From: Rhizodiscina lignyota
Taxonomy: Eukaryota > Ascomycota > Dothideomycetes > Aulographales > Rhizodiscinaceae
DNA: 64,000 nucleotides
Direction of reading: 5' to 3'
Assembly: GCA_010015805.1 (NCBI GenBank)
Contig: ML978144.1
Span: 164,972-228,971 of the forward strand
A model generated the notes under the pieces. The model saw nothing but the letters and a program-made list of their open reading frames with translations, had not been told where the DNA came from and did not search any database. This document shows, piece by piece, positions 1 to 11,152 of the stretch; positions within the stretch are counted from its first letter, which is position 1, and the number at the start of each line of letters is the position of its first letter. Made by a program: the position numbers and the translations under genes.

Positions 1-428
1 AATCGGTGGTGTTGTTGAGAGTAGACGTATGCGTCTGTGATAATTGCTTTGTTATGGCTCAACGTATGGTATTGGAAGCTGCAATGAATATTCTTTCCGA
101 ATCAATACAGGTTACAATCATTAAGTGAATTGTCTTCGCGACTGCTGCCTAAAGCATGTTGAATGCAGCTTTTAGAGACGTCATTATTGCTCATTGGCCA
201 GAGCTTTACCACTCCCAATCTTAACCTTTCCTTCCAACTGCGGCATGGTTCTTTTCTCTTTACAACCTACACAACATTGCAGTATTGCGCAACTTCAAAC
301 CTTTCGCACAGCAATTCAGATTTTAGCAAGTATAATCTTTTCCTCGTGTGAATTATGTTTAACCAGCTCCACTTACCTGCTATCAAGCTCGCCGACCTGT
401 TACGCTCTCTTCTGAGCGCCAGGCCGGC
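1..428. other. intergenic, no gene seen
   Basis: Upstream flank of the first gene. It has only short overlapping open frames with no recognisable protein or splice pattern. No RNA gene or repeat was noticed. Confidence 0.5.
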
Positions 429-1133
429 ATGGGTAACTCACAGTCAAAGGTCACGCCGTTCAGGCTCCTCGATCTGCCTGTCGAAGTCCGCCTGGGCATC
501 TACGAGTTCGACCTCTACAATCACCTCGAGAGCGTCAATCACAATTATATTCATGAATTTCTCTACGAAGATGTTGTTATTGCCCGCATGGGCTGTGAGA
601 AGCAGCCGCCTATCACAAGTGTCTGTCGACAGCTCCGCTCTGAGGCCCTTCCGCTATATTATAGCAAGACCAAGTTCTGGGTCCCAATCCTCGCCCGCAA
701 CTTGGTTACGTATCCGTATCTTGACGATTCTGATCGCTGGTTTTCGAGAATTGGTCCGCAGAACCGTTCGATGCTCCGACACATATCGATGCCGGTGCGA
801 TTCGACCTTGCGTCCATATTCAATTTTGGAGACTGGGACCCACCTGTGGTGTTGATTGCGAAGCTTTCCGAGTCGCAAATTACAATCACCATCGCAAGCG
901 AGTACAGGTTACTGCCAGGGTTTAAGGCGGAGTACCGGCGCACGGTCGAATATTTCGTACGCGAAGTCCAGTTCCAGAAAACTGCTTTCGACGGAAACGA
1001 CCTCATCGCCCTAACAAAGCATCTTCGCTGTTCTTGGCCAGATCTCGAAACATGGGTCAATATCAGCACACACATGTCACTGATGGAGGAGGTCACGCTT
1101 TCAATAACATTGAAGTCTGAAGTGCTCCAGTGA
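429..1133 (+). CDS. 2EXR / F-box-like domain protein, possibly N-myristoylated
   Basis: Single-exon frame of 234 aa. The N-terminus (MGNSQSK) fits an N-myristoylation signal: Gly2, small residues, Ser6, Lys7. Residues 13-27 (LLDLPVEVRLGIYE) match the start of the 2EXR/F-box-like domain common in ascomycete proteins of unknown function (pattern LPxExRxxIY). The following VCRQLRSEALPLYYS, about residues 64-78, is also typical of this family (CxQxRxEALPLYY). The C-terminal half has no recognised motif. These proteins form large, rapidly changing families; a substrate-adaptor role is often assumed but not shown. The myristoylation reading is inference from the first seven residues only. The ATG gives the full domain and is preceded by stops in frame. 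Confidence 0.72.
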   Translation: MGNSQSKVTPFRLLDLPVEVRLGIYEFDLYNHLESVNHNYIHEFLYEDVVIARMGCEKQPPITSVCRQLRSEALPLYYSKTKFWVPILARNLVTYPYLDDSDRWFSRIGPQNRSMLRHISMPVRFDLASIFNFGDWDPPVVLIAKLSESQITITIASEYRLLPGFKAEYRRTVEYFVREVQFQKTAFDGNDLIALTKHLRCSWPDLETWVNISTHMSLMEEVTLSITLKSEVLQ

Positions 1134-1623
1134 ACAAGATTATTCGAGGAGTTATCGAAAGCAAAGAAACGAGGCAGCGAAGTAAATGGACCTGATTAGA
1201 TTGCTTGAGGAACACAAGAAGAAGAATAAGAATGAGGTGACTGGCACGACTCGGATTACAGGATATGCCTGACAGAAATTGTCTCAAAGATGGGTGCAGT
1301 GGTGATACAAAGGCACATGGGAACTCGGAAAGCGAAGGCGAGAGGATTTGCTACCGGTGCCAATGAAGACACCAGCCTAACGAGGGCTCTACTTCTGGCC
1401 CATTAGTGAAGTTGGCTTAGAAAGGAATAACATACGAATCAGGTCCTTTCCAAACACATCAAGTGAGAGTTGACGCATTGTGCTCATGATCTATCATCTC
1501 CAGTAAACCGTGACTGACGCGCCTACCGGTAACCGTGCTGCTAGCGCTACTGAGTAACTTGACGTATTGTTTAGCGTCCTTCTCTACTGAAGAGGCCTCG
1601 AGTATCATTCCCTTCCTCCAACT
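1134..1623. other. convergent intergenic region
   Basis: About 490 bp between the ends of the 2EXR-like gene and the beta-galactosidase, which converge here. It should hold both 3' UTRs. No gene or repeat seen. Confidence 0.5.
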
Positions 1624-4600
1624 TCAAGCGTATTGCAACCGACTCTTTGTCCACCCGGGCTGCAGCCCTAATTTCGACCCGTCCCTTGGAATATCATATC
1701 CCGTAGTGTACTTCGCATACGCAAACAACTCTACGCTCTCCAACTTCGCCCCAGCAGAGCTCATACTCCACAAGCTCACGGCAATCCTGTTCTTCCCATT
1801 CAAATTGATAATGCCGGGCGGAATCGGGAACCGCGTCTGCGGCCCAATATGCGGTACATACTTTCCAAACTGATATCCATTCACAAACAACTGTACACTT
1901 GCCACTGTCCCGTTGGCCGCGTCAAACTCGATACCCAGGGGGACGTCAAGGTCGGTGTCGATGTCGAGCGAAACATCTGCGATATACCAGTTCACGCCAG
2001 CACCAGAGACGCCATCAACAGGACTTCCGGATCTCCACTTGCTCGCATCAAACCCAGGAAGGTGCCAGCCGAGCCGTTCGCCGTACAGACCACCTTCGTT
2101 GAGCGGCCCGCGCATCGGGTCGATGTATGCTTGATCGCCGCCTGCCTGGCCTTGAATCTTCCAGCTCGTGAAGTTCAGCGTGGTATTACCATCGTACAGC
2201 CAGGCACCCAGGATCCCGCGCGGGTTTTCGGCGCCTGCGGGACCTGTTGAGGTTTCGTCGTGCCCATGGTCTGCGCTAAATTAGTAAAATTGTATCAGAA
2301 TCTAATGAGCAAGGGACTTACAATCCGTGACAACGGTCAAAACGTTGTCCGTGCTGTAAAGAGTTGCCTTGGAGAAATCTAGCAATACCCAGTTTGCGTT
2401 CACTGTTGCATTGCCGGCGTAACCTCCAACAAATTCACCATTCAGCCACGCGCTCCAGCCAGCAGCAGTGCCTCCCTGAACAGTAATGTTGGCAGCAGTA
2501 GGGTTCTTGCCATTAAATCTCCCTCGATAGATCTTGATGCCACTGTAGTATCCATAATCGGAACTGAACAACACTGGAAGAGTAAGCGGCGCGACAGGAG
2601 ACTTGGTGGTAGTATGGTTTGCAGTGGTCCATTTGGAGTCGTCATACGATCTCTGTTTCTCCGGGAGAGAATCGGCAACTTTCCACTGCAGCTCTGGAAG
2701 CTTTACGTTCCGGGCCTGGGCGCCAGGGAGCGATGCCGTGAGCGAGCCGTAGGGAGTCTTCTTTGTACTGAGATGCTTCCCATTCCAAGAAATTGTGTTT
2801 GCGCTGCCGCCAGCGTACACTTCGATGGTTGTGTCGTTCTGGTTGTCGCCGACAACAGAAACGATGTCGCCCTGCACTGATGCACTGCGGACGAGGTAAG
2901 GACCAATGGCAAAGATTTGCTCGTCAGGCTGGACGTTGGGATCTGTTGTCGTAGCGGGTGCGTAGAAATCATAAGCTGTGGCTTTCTCAAGCATATATAC
3001 CGTAACTCCATTTGAGAACGTAACGACTGATTGGCCTGATGGCTGAACATAAGTGCTGCAAGGAGGATTAGCTATCATAATAGGACTACTGTGGATAAAC
3101 TCACTATCGCGTGAACGCCTCCTTGGAAGCTTTTGTCCCCTTGAAGGATGCACTTGCGCCGTATGTCTTGTACGAAACGGATCCTTTAGATGATTTGAAA
3201 GCAAACTCGCCGGTCTCGCCTTCGTTCAAGTAGAAGACGACGACAGTCTGTTTGCCGAAGATTCCGTAGGTCAAGATCTCCGCTGACGAGTAGAGTAAGG
3301 TTGAACTTCCAATGGCAAAGTCTGATACAATGATCCGACTCTGACGGCCTTGAAGCTCTATTTTTGGGACAGTCACGTTCCCGGCAGAAGTAACTAAGGT
3401 GATTGCGAACGTGGTCGTGTCTCGCGTCTCAGAGTTGGTATGATCAGCAAAATAGAACCCAGCATGTGTATCTGGATTTCGGAGAACGAAAGTGTAAACC
3501 GCAGTAGTATCGACTGCATTCCCAGATCCGTTACTTTCCATGTACGTCTTTCGTAGCCCAGTCGAGACTCTCGTAAAAAGCCCAACGAGCTTCATCTGTC
3601 GGAACTTGTCGCGAATCTCTCGTGTCTCTCGGAGTGGTGCATCGTAATCATAGCTCGTAAATACCACAGGCGCAGCGCTGTGGCCCCAGTTGGTGCCACC
3701 GTACGTCATGTACAGATTGAAGAGCGTAACGCGCTGACCAAGAAGGGTCTTGTAGAACACATCGGCGTACTCGGGAGCCAAATAAGTTCCAACGCACTGA
3801 TCGAAGAACGGGCCTCCCCAGGGTTCAAACCATCCGCCAGCATATTCTGGGATGAATTCAGGCTGCGTGAACGAGTAGTTCTGGAACCATTGGTAGAATG
3901 TACGAATGACATCGAAGCCCACGTCCGGTTCGAGACAAGACAGACCGCCAGGATACGAATCGAGGCCGTAGACATTGACAGCTCCTCCGACATCCTCGAA
4001 GTCAGTGCTCCAGCTCTCCGATCGCATGCCTTTCTCGTTGGAGAAAAAGGGCACGACAATCCCGGTGTCTCTCCAGGCTTGCTCGATCTGCTCCATGTAT
4101 ACAACCAAAGTGTTGTCAGGCGAATGATCGGTCTCTTGGAGCTCATTTTCGATCTGATTCATGATGACAGGGCCTCCGTTTGTGATCTGATTCTTTTCCA
4201 AGACTGCGCCGATTGCCTTTATCCACGGAAGCCAAGCTTGGTGGTAAGTCTCGTCGGATGTTCTCAATTTACCTGCCGAGCCATCGCTCCCCCACAATGC
4301 AATGCCACCAGCGTTGGTCTCAGCATTGCAGTACGGTCCTGGTCGTGTGAGGACGTAGAGCCCTGCCTCCTTCGCATAGTCGAGAACTTTCTGGATATTC
4401 TTGCCTCCTGTCTCAAGATCATACACGTCCGGAGATGGTGAGTGATAGGACCAGAAGAAATAGATGCTGTATTCTGAATCAGCAATCGGAAGCAATGTAA
4501 TCGACTCGGGACATACCTGATTGCATTCATGCCATTAGCTTTGATCTTTTGAAAAACGTCTAGCCACAGCTCTGGCACAGGGAGTCGCTGGTAGTGAAAC

Positions 4601-4755
4601 TCGCCGGATACAACGAAGACACGCTCATTCTTGACAATCAAGCTGTACTCGTCCCATTGCACAACATCAGTCAACCCTGTGCTGTTAGCTGCGAGCGCCG
4701 CAGTGGTACAACATAGCCAGAGAGAAATAATATGAAGGAACGGAGAGAGAAACAT
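1624..4755 (-). CDS. secreted beta-galactosidase, GH35
   Basis: Exons 4755-4517, 4466-3105, 3055-2322 and 2270-1624 join in phase to 993 aa; introns are 49-51 bp. The first ~22 residues are a signal peptide (hydrophobic run ending TTAALA). The TIM barrel starts at about residue 75 (NAISIYFFWSYH). IENEL holds the predicted acid/base Glu188, and IPEYAGGWFEPWGG holds the predicted nucleophile Glu287. The C-terminal two thirds fit the beta-rich galactose-binding domains of the fungal LacA type, and the length matches that family (about 1000 aa). It hydrolyses terminal beta-galactosides outside the cell, for example in plant galactan. The start codon lies directly before the signal peptide. It shares an 860-bp divergent upstream region with the CoA-transferase gene. 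Confidence 0.93.
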
Positions 4756-5615
4756 CGTGAAAATGCGGGACGAGAGGTCGAAGCTGCACTCTTACCGTGA
4801 TGTCAGCCATCAGCGCTTCTTATGAGTTGCGTATGTGTTCCAAGGCACGTCGTCCGCATCTCTGGATATTCCGCCAATACGAGGCACATCATTTAGAGCA
4901 CTGTTCGATTGGGAAGATCAAGAATATGCAGGTACGATATGCACAAGAACGTGAGATGCTTCGGTGGCAGATGCGCCGACAAACTATATTTTAGAACAGC
5001 GACCTTTGGGCAAAGCTAGTGGATTGCATCCAGGGTAACAGGCTGTTTTCTCGCGCGGAAAAATTGTGTGAACGCCAGAGCGGGGTCTGAAGAGATCGAC
5101 GCTCGTCGGCTTCCCGTTTCTATCTTGACGAGCCTCATCCTCGAATGACGAATTTAGCATGCTGGAGGCCATTCACCCGAATGCTGGCGGAGTAGATTTG
5201 CTGTTTCGATGGCAGACGCGCGAAATTGACACGCTGCTAAAATTGGAATGCGATCTAACCTCATTTGGGCTAACGCGTAGACACGCGAGCATTTCGGAAG
5301 CTCATCTTCCTGTCTCCATCTGCACTGATGAGAGCGCAATCAATAAAGCGCAGTTTGAACTTGCCGAACCCATAGACGACGTTGCTGAAGCATTGCAAGG
5401 CTTTTGTTGCTTTGAACAGGAATTCTATGAATCCGACGTCGCTGTTCATGAATGAGTGGATGGCCGAGGTCGGAGTCGCGGATCCTCTCCGACCGGACGC
5501 TTTGTATCTCACGCGCTGCTCATATTGACTCTGTACTTCTTCAGCATTGATTGAGCTAGGATTGGTTCAGAGCAGGCCGCTTCTGCTCTTACCTCATGTT
5601 CGCTGTTGAGCTCAA
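4756..5615. promoter_or_regulatory. divergent promoter region (GH35 / CoA-transferase)
   Basis: The beta-galactosidase reads left and the CoA-transferase reads right from this ~860-bp spacer, so both promoters must lie here. A 98-codon open frame at 5159-5455 (+) has no recognisable motif and I do not call it a gene. Confidence 0.5.
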
Positions 5616-5642
5616 TTGATTCCATTCTCAAAGCTGTTCAGC

Positions 5643-6932
5643 ATGCAAAGTCTATTATCCTCCTCATCTAGTTCTGTCGCTTCAATGCAGTCATTTCAAT
5701 TTGCCCTCTGTCGATCATCTTCTCAGAAAGTATATCAGCGCTTCTCACAGCTTATCTATCATGGCATTCGATACTCAAGTACAACAGCGAAAACGCAACC
5801 CTTAAAAGGCATCACGGTGGTCGCAATTGAGCAAGCAGTCGCCGCTCCATTCTGTACACGCCAACTTGCCGATCTCGGTGCGCGCGTTATCAAGATCGAA
5901 CGACCAGGTCAAGGAGATTTCAATCGGCACCACGACGACCGTGTCAATGGGCTCTGCTCGCATTTCGTATGGACCAACCGCTCAAAGGAGAGTCTGGCAC
6001 TGGATTTGAAGAAACCTGAAGACTTGTCAATTCTCAAGCAACTGATCGAGCGAAGAGCGGATGTTGTGGTGCAAAATCTTGCTCCTGGAGCAACCGCACG
6101 AATGGGGCTGTCGTACGAGCAGTTAAGCAAAACAAAGCCCAGCATCATCGTTTGCGATATCTCCGGCTACGGCTCCGATGGCTCTTACAGAGACAAGAAA
6201 GCCTATGATCTGCTCATCCAGAGCGAGGCTGGTTTCCTCTCAGTGACCGGATCCCCTGGCCATCCGGCCAAGGCTGGATGCAGCATTTCGGATATTGCGG
6301 CGGGCATGTATGGACTCACCAACATTTTGACGGCGCTCTTCCATAGAGCAAATACTGGGAAAGGCTGCCATATCGACGTCTCGATGCTGGAGAGCACAGT
6401 CGAGTGGATGAGTTTTCCAATGTACTACGCTTTTAACGGCGCACCGGCACCGGCGATGGCAGGCGCTGCCCACGCCAGCATATATCCATACGGACCCTTC
6501 GTTGCTGGAGACAACAAATCTGTGATGTTGGGTATGCAGAATGACCGCGAATGGGTGTCGTTCTGTGAGCATGCGCTCGAACAGCCTTCTTTGGCAAGAG
6601 ATCCGAGATTCGACACCACAGCTCTACGATCAGCGAATCGAGATTTGCTCAAGCAAATCATTGAGCAAGCATTTGCGAAGCTTTCTGTAGAAGAAGTTGT
6701 TGCCAGGCTCGACAAGGCAAAGATTGCAAATGCGAAGGTGAACACAATGGCGGATATCTGGGCTCACCCGCAGCTTAAAGAGAGGCAACGGTGGAAAGAA
6801 GTCGATTCAGCTGTTGGCGCAATACCTGCATTGATTCCACCGGGCCTGCCGGAGAGCTTTGAGGCGAGGATGGATCCGATTCCAACGGTTGGCCAGCATA
6901 ACGAAAAGATACTTGCAGAACTCAAGGAGTGA
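5643..6932 (+). CDS. class III CoA-transferase (CaiB/BaiF), probably mitochondrial
   Basis: Single exon, 429 aa from the first ATG of the frame. The N-terminal ~50 residues are rich in Ser, Gln and Arg and poor in acid, like a mitochondrial presequence. The family I domain starts at KGITVVAIEQ (about residue 55), with CTRQLADLGARVIKIERP next, a classic CaiB/BaiF opening. The predicted catalytic Asp is Asp189 in AYDLLIQ, corresponding to the Asp that forms the acyl-anhydride in formyl-CoA transferase. Closest functional types I can suggest are dicarboxylate enzymes (succinyl-CoA:glutarate or itaconate/mesaconate CoA-transferase); substrate cannot be fixed from sequence. It moves CoA between carboxylic acids, usually in degradation of organic acids. 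Neighbouring reductases and hydrolase fit a catabolic setting. Confidence 0.87.
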   Translation: MQSLLSSSSSSVASMQSFQFALCRSSSQKVYQRFSQLIYHGIRYSSTTAKTQPLKGITVVAIEQAVAAPFCTRQLADLGARVIKIERPGQGDFNRHHDDRVNGLCSHFVWTNRSKESLALDLKKPEDLSILKQLIERRADVVVQNLAPGATARMGLSYEQLSKTKPSIIVCDISGYGSDGSYRDKKAYDLLIQSEAGFLSVTGSPGHPAKAGCSISDIAAGMYGLTNILTALFHRANTGKGCHIDVSMLESTVEWMSFPMYYAFNGAPAPAMAGAAHASIYPYGPFVAGDNKSVMLGMQNDREWVSFCEHALEQPSLARDPRFDTTALRSANRDLLKQIIEQAFAKLSVEEVVARLDKAKIANAKVNTMADIWAHPQLKERQRWKEVDSAVGAIPALIPPGLPESFEARMDPIPTVGQHNEKILAELKE

Positions 6933-7211
6933 AAATGACGTTCAAAACGATTCTACTTACTAGCATAGACGGCGCTCCTATGATACCATTGTATCTCACA
7001 CACAATTCAACGCCTCATCATCCACATAGCTCACACATCCTTCGATTTGGACTAATGAGAGGGAACTATGAATTTGGATTACTGAACATGAAATATCGAA
7101 GCTTAGAGGTCAGATTTTGGCTTTATTCATTAGCCTCGTGCGGATTCTGGGTGCTCTCACCGAGGAGAGGCACTTTGAGGCCCAATGTAGAAAAATGGTA
7201 GCATATGCATC

Positions 7212-8150
7212 TCATTCTGGTACAGTTAACCTAATCTTCAGCAATTCTTTGTCAACTACCAACTCCTTCATGGACATAAACTCTTCCATATCCCATGTGG
7301 CATCGACATACCGACCCGCAAGCCATTCGCGTCTCTCTGCCGTCAGCCATACAATCGTGTCGGCAGGCAACTCATCGGTGTCCATTAGATAATGCTGAAT
7401 CACCTCCGGAAGCTTGAGACTCATGTCGCTCACAATGGCTCCAGGATGCACTGCGTAGCTTAGCAGTCCTTTGTCACCATAGTCGTTAACCAACAACTCG
7501 GTCGTGCGGATGTTGACGAACTTAGTTAAGCAGTATCCACTGCATCCTGACGCTGGATGGAATGCTGTCGAAGAACAAAGATTGATCAGCGTCTTCGTCG
7601 GAGATTTGAAGAGCAATGGCAGGAAAGAGCGCGTGACGAGAAATGTGCCCTTGACGTTGACTTCCCACCCTTGCCACCAGTCGTCCGGGTCAAAATCTCC
7701 ATGCAGTGCATATGCTGGTAGATATCCAGCATTATTGATGAGAATATCGAGGTGTCCGTACTTCTCGCCAAAGGATTTCGCGGCCGCTTCCACAGCCTTC
7801 CTATCTGTGATGTCGAGGCTTTCGGCGAAGACTTCTGGTACTTGTTTACCGGACTGTTTAGCGGCATCTTTGATCTCCTTTTCCAGATTCGAGATATCGG
7901 AGCGGGCACATACGCCGATGACCTTCGCGCCTGCTTTGGCATAGGAGAGAGCAATTGCTCGACCAATGGCTTTTGACGCGCCAGTAATAAAGACACGATG
8001 AGACGAGTGGTCAATATTTGCTGGGTTGATGAGCGGGTATGTGTCGTTGTGTTTTTCGCGGGTGAAGCTCCATGCGCTCTCTTTCATGAATTTGGGAACC
8101 AAGGAGTTGAAGGACTCCACATCATGATATTGATAACCTGCTGCTGGCAT
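7212..8150 (-). CDS. short-chain dehydrogenase/reductase (SDR), NAD(P)-dependent
   Basis: Single exon, 312 aa from the ATG at 8150; the frame stays open further upstream, but that extension has no conserved content. Rossmann signature TGASKAIG at residues 56-63, NNAG at 139-142, catalytic Tyr206-x3-Lys210 in SGYCLTK, preceded by the Ser pair SS near 193. HPGAIVSDMS after the active site is typical of classical SDRs. A ~48-residue N-terminal extension precedes the fold. The enzyme should oxidise an alcohol or reduce a ketone with NAD(P)(H); substrate unknown. It is convergent with the CoA-transferase (279 bp between stops). It lies 1 kb downstream of the Zn2Cys6 regulator, which reads the same way. 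Confidence 0.85.
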   Translation of the reverse strand: MPAAGYQYHDVESFNSLVPKFMKESAWSFTREKHNDTYPLINPANIDHSSHRVFITGASKAIGRAIALSYAKAGAKVIGVCARSDISNLEKEIKDAAKQSGKQVPEVFAESLDITDRKAVEAAAKSFGEKYGHLDILINNAGYLPAYALHGDFDPDDWWQGWEVNVKGTFLVTRSFLPLLFKSPTKTLINLCSSTAFHPASGCSGYCLTKFVNIRTTELLVNDYGDKGLLSYAVHPGAIVSDMSLKLPEVIQHYLMDTDELPADTIVWLTAERREWLAGRYVDATWDMEEFMSMKELVVDKELLKIRLTVPE

Positions 8151-9175
8151 GGTGGATAACAATTTCCGAAGTCTTCGTACTCCAAAAACAGCCAGATGTT
8201 GAAGTACAAAATGGATACTCGAAAATTTCTTGAGCCAACATAAATCTCTGGGCCTCACAGAGTTGCAAAAGGGCGGGGAACCTTGGGTAAATAGACTCTC
8301 AAACATACATCTGGTAAGGATTCTGGGAATTTAGCTAACTCGATTGTCGTGGCGTATTCGGGGCGTATTCGGGGGAATCTTCCCTTCATGCTGACCACCA
8401 GTATCAGAGTAGGATTTCAATTACGTTACTCGGTTGCAAGCCACATTTCAGTCCAAACCCAAAGCTCCAGCAAAGTGTCAGAGAGAGGATACTCTTGCAC
8501 GGAAGCTCTCTTGATTTGCACTTTAAAGCCGTTGGAGTGGATATTGAAGATGAGCCCCACAGCGGAGCGGCCGCATGCGCACCATCGACAAGGATTACGA
8601 TATGTCACTCTTGGCTTATACAAACTGTAGCTAGAATCAAGCTCCCGTTGATCATTCCCGACAGTAATATGGGCTACTACTCATTTGGTACATTTCAGAG
8701 TTTATCCTGGAAGCTGCCTTTTGTATTGGGGTACCGTGTACTTCGTACATACACACATGTACAAGACAGTGAAGACACTATTTTAACCAACGTTCGATGA
8801 CATACCAATGTTCGCCTTTCGTGGTGACTTTGTGGTAGCAATAAGAAACTATACGGTTATATCCTCTCCAAGGTAAGTACAATCACTTATTCTTTATTGG
8901 GTCCGTGCATTAATGCTGATTTCGGGAGACATTGCTGGAACCGTTGACGGCATATCGCAGATGACAGGGTGCTTATATTACACTCTCATTTTATAGTAGG
9001 ATGACACTATGCTGGCATTATCTTGCTAATGAACTGAATATGGGAGCTGAATTGCTCGGGCAATGCTTTGAAATCAAGGAAATCATGTGTCTCTATTCTG
9101 CAGAGCATGCCGACGATAGACGGATGATTCTCGCTCATGCACAAAAGGTGCAGCGTCGTTTTAGTTACTGAATAA
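8151..9175. other. intergenic, SDR promoter side
   Basis: About 1 kb between the Zn2Cys6 gene end and the SDR start. It holds the SDR promoter; no convincing gene, RNA or repeat seen. Confidence 0.45.
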
Positions 9176-10841
9176 TTATAATCTAATACTTGCGATCTTC
9201 TCGAGGAGCGTATCATTGGCTACTTCGCCTACACGCACAGCCCGGTCTCTAATCCACGTTTGCTGATCGTGTGAGGTGCCAGCAACAGCGAAGGCCTCCA
9301 CCATTACATGAAACGGAAAAGTAAGATAGCTCAAAATGCTAGCCCTCATACCCTTTTCTGCTTTGGCATGGTTTTCGATGACCAGTTCTCCATCTCCATC
9401 CACAGAGCCGTCGAGAGAGATTTTGTTAACGCAGTAAGGTATGCTCGCGCAGATATCGGCAATTAGATCCTGCATGCTCTTTGTGACAATCCGAATCGAT
9501 AAGTCAACTTCATGTTGATGGTGGTCCTCAAGCAGACGGAGTAACTTAACGATAACAATTTTCAGAAGGATCCGTACACTTCGATATCGATTCCAGATTG
9601 CGGTGTGACCAAGACTTGAATACGTGTGAATATCGCTTGTATAAGACGTGCCTGGAAATAACTCGCGGTCGACTTCGAAGGTTTTGTAACGCCAATCATG
9701 TGAGAGGCGGATCGTCCAGAGGAACATCTCGCTATCGAGACGGTTCGCTTGGTCGAGCAGCTGTCCGAGAGGATCCTGCGATGTACTGGGAATGCCATAG
9801 CTCGTTAAAGGTGTTTGTGCCTCCCGTTGGAGCCTGGCAACAGATACCATGAATCTGTCCAGCTCCAGTGACAGCCCGGACTCCCCAAACACCACGCCAT
9901 CCTCTAACCATTTTGGTAAGCCTGTACTCCGGAGAAGCGCGCTTCGGATGACTTGTCGTCGAACAAGCTTGTCGAGGTTTAGGTTACGCTGTTCTGTCGA
10001 AAGCAGCTGTTGGCGGGCCTTCAACACTGCAGTCGCTCCATCATGGTGACAGAATGCTCTATTCATATGTTGAAAGAGTTCGACTCTGCTTTTTGTCTTG
10101 TCTTCAAATCCAGAATTTATGTTCTGATTCTGATCAGCCGGGATCATACGAGTAGAGTATGATGAATTACTTACTTCGTAAAAGCTGAGGATCATAGTTG
10201 CCAGCAACGTCTCATCGGAACAAGACTCGACTGGGTCTTGAAGCGACCGCTTAATCATATTTACTGCTTGAATATACATAAATGTTGATGCCTTTGATGC
10301 GGCCAGAATGTCTCTTGCTTTGCCAAAGGCGGAGTAAGATGTTGCGAGCATTGCCAAGTAAAATGCTGAATCCTTTTGGGCATGAGTCCATGTCAGTGGT
10401 AAGTACTTCATATGTTCCTGAGCAGCTTCAATGACTTCAACGGGAGGAATGACATGGTGATGAAAGTAGTATGCAATGGCTTGATCCTCCCACGATGTCG
10501 TCAAAGAGTGGGTAAGCCCCTGGGATCCGTCATTTAATGATACAGAGCTAAACTTGAAGCCCGTCCTTTTTTTGGCCGTCGATTTGGGTTCTCTGAGAAC
10601 CCTCCTCTGGCGTGATGGCGAAGACGTCGTCTTTGGGCCCAAATTCTCCAGTACGAAAGCAAACTTCGGCTCTTTTTGTTCTGAAATGAAGCATATGCGA
10701 TTTGCGCGTTGGCATTGGCCACAATTTGGGCGTGCTCCATCGCACTGGTGATAGTTAGTGCTGTCACTTGCAGGCCAGGGGCTTACGTACCTTCACACGC
10801 CGCTTTCTGCAGGTCTCACAGCCGTCACCCCAAGCCATCAT
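9176..10841 (-). CDS. Zn2Cys6 transcription factor with fungal-TF middle region
   Basis: Exon 1 10841-10791 and exon 2 10744-9176, joined across a 46-bp intron (donor GTACGT, acceptor CAG), give 539 aa. The intron falls inside the DNA-binding domain. Spliced Cys spacing is C-x2-C-x6-C-x6-C-x2-C-x6-C at residues 8-35 (CETCRKRRVKCDGARP), a textbook Gal4-type binuclear cluster. The start is ATG ATG directly after an in-frame TAG. A basic linker follows (about residues 65-85), then a long helical region like Fungal_trans_2 regulators. Positions 10174-10130 carry a 45-nt in-frame stretch with GTAAGT, CTGAT and CAG, so it may be a second intron, leaving 524 aa. It is nuclear and probably controls genes near it; the AKR, SDR and hydrolase are candidates. 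Confidence 0.88.
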
Positions 10842-11152
10842 CTATGCATTGTTCGAGCATCCCAATGAAGAAGGAATTGGGTACTTTTCCGTGTGGATGT
10901 TCATGTTTGAGATTATTTCGTTAGTTTGACTCCCTTCTCGGCGATAACACAAAATCCGCCGATCCCCGTGACGTGTGTGGCTGAAACATTTCCTGAACCT
11001 CCGCCACAAACTTCAGGTCGTAATCGTTGCAAATTTTCTAGTCTTCATCTCCATATACATTATCACTTATAACATTGAGGCAACAATAGACCATTCCTCG
11101 ACATACAGCTCCAATTTACAATCTATGCTTGCGTCAACTGTATTAACGTCCC
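10842..11152. other. short intergenic region
   Basis: About 310 bp between the AKR stop and the regulator start. It must hold the AKR 3' UTR and the regulator promoter. Nothing else seen. Confidence 0.4.

Noticed and set aside
659-1096. 145-codon minus-strand frame
   Set aside because: Antisense shadow of the 2EXR-like gene.
3680-4441. 253-codon plus-strand frame
   Set aside because: Antisense shadow of the GH35 beta-galactosidase, whose splice pattern and motifs are complete.
5159-5455. 98-codon frame in the divergent promoter
   Set aside because: No motif, no splice pattern; would sit inside the GH35/CoA-transferase promoter.
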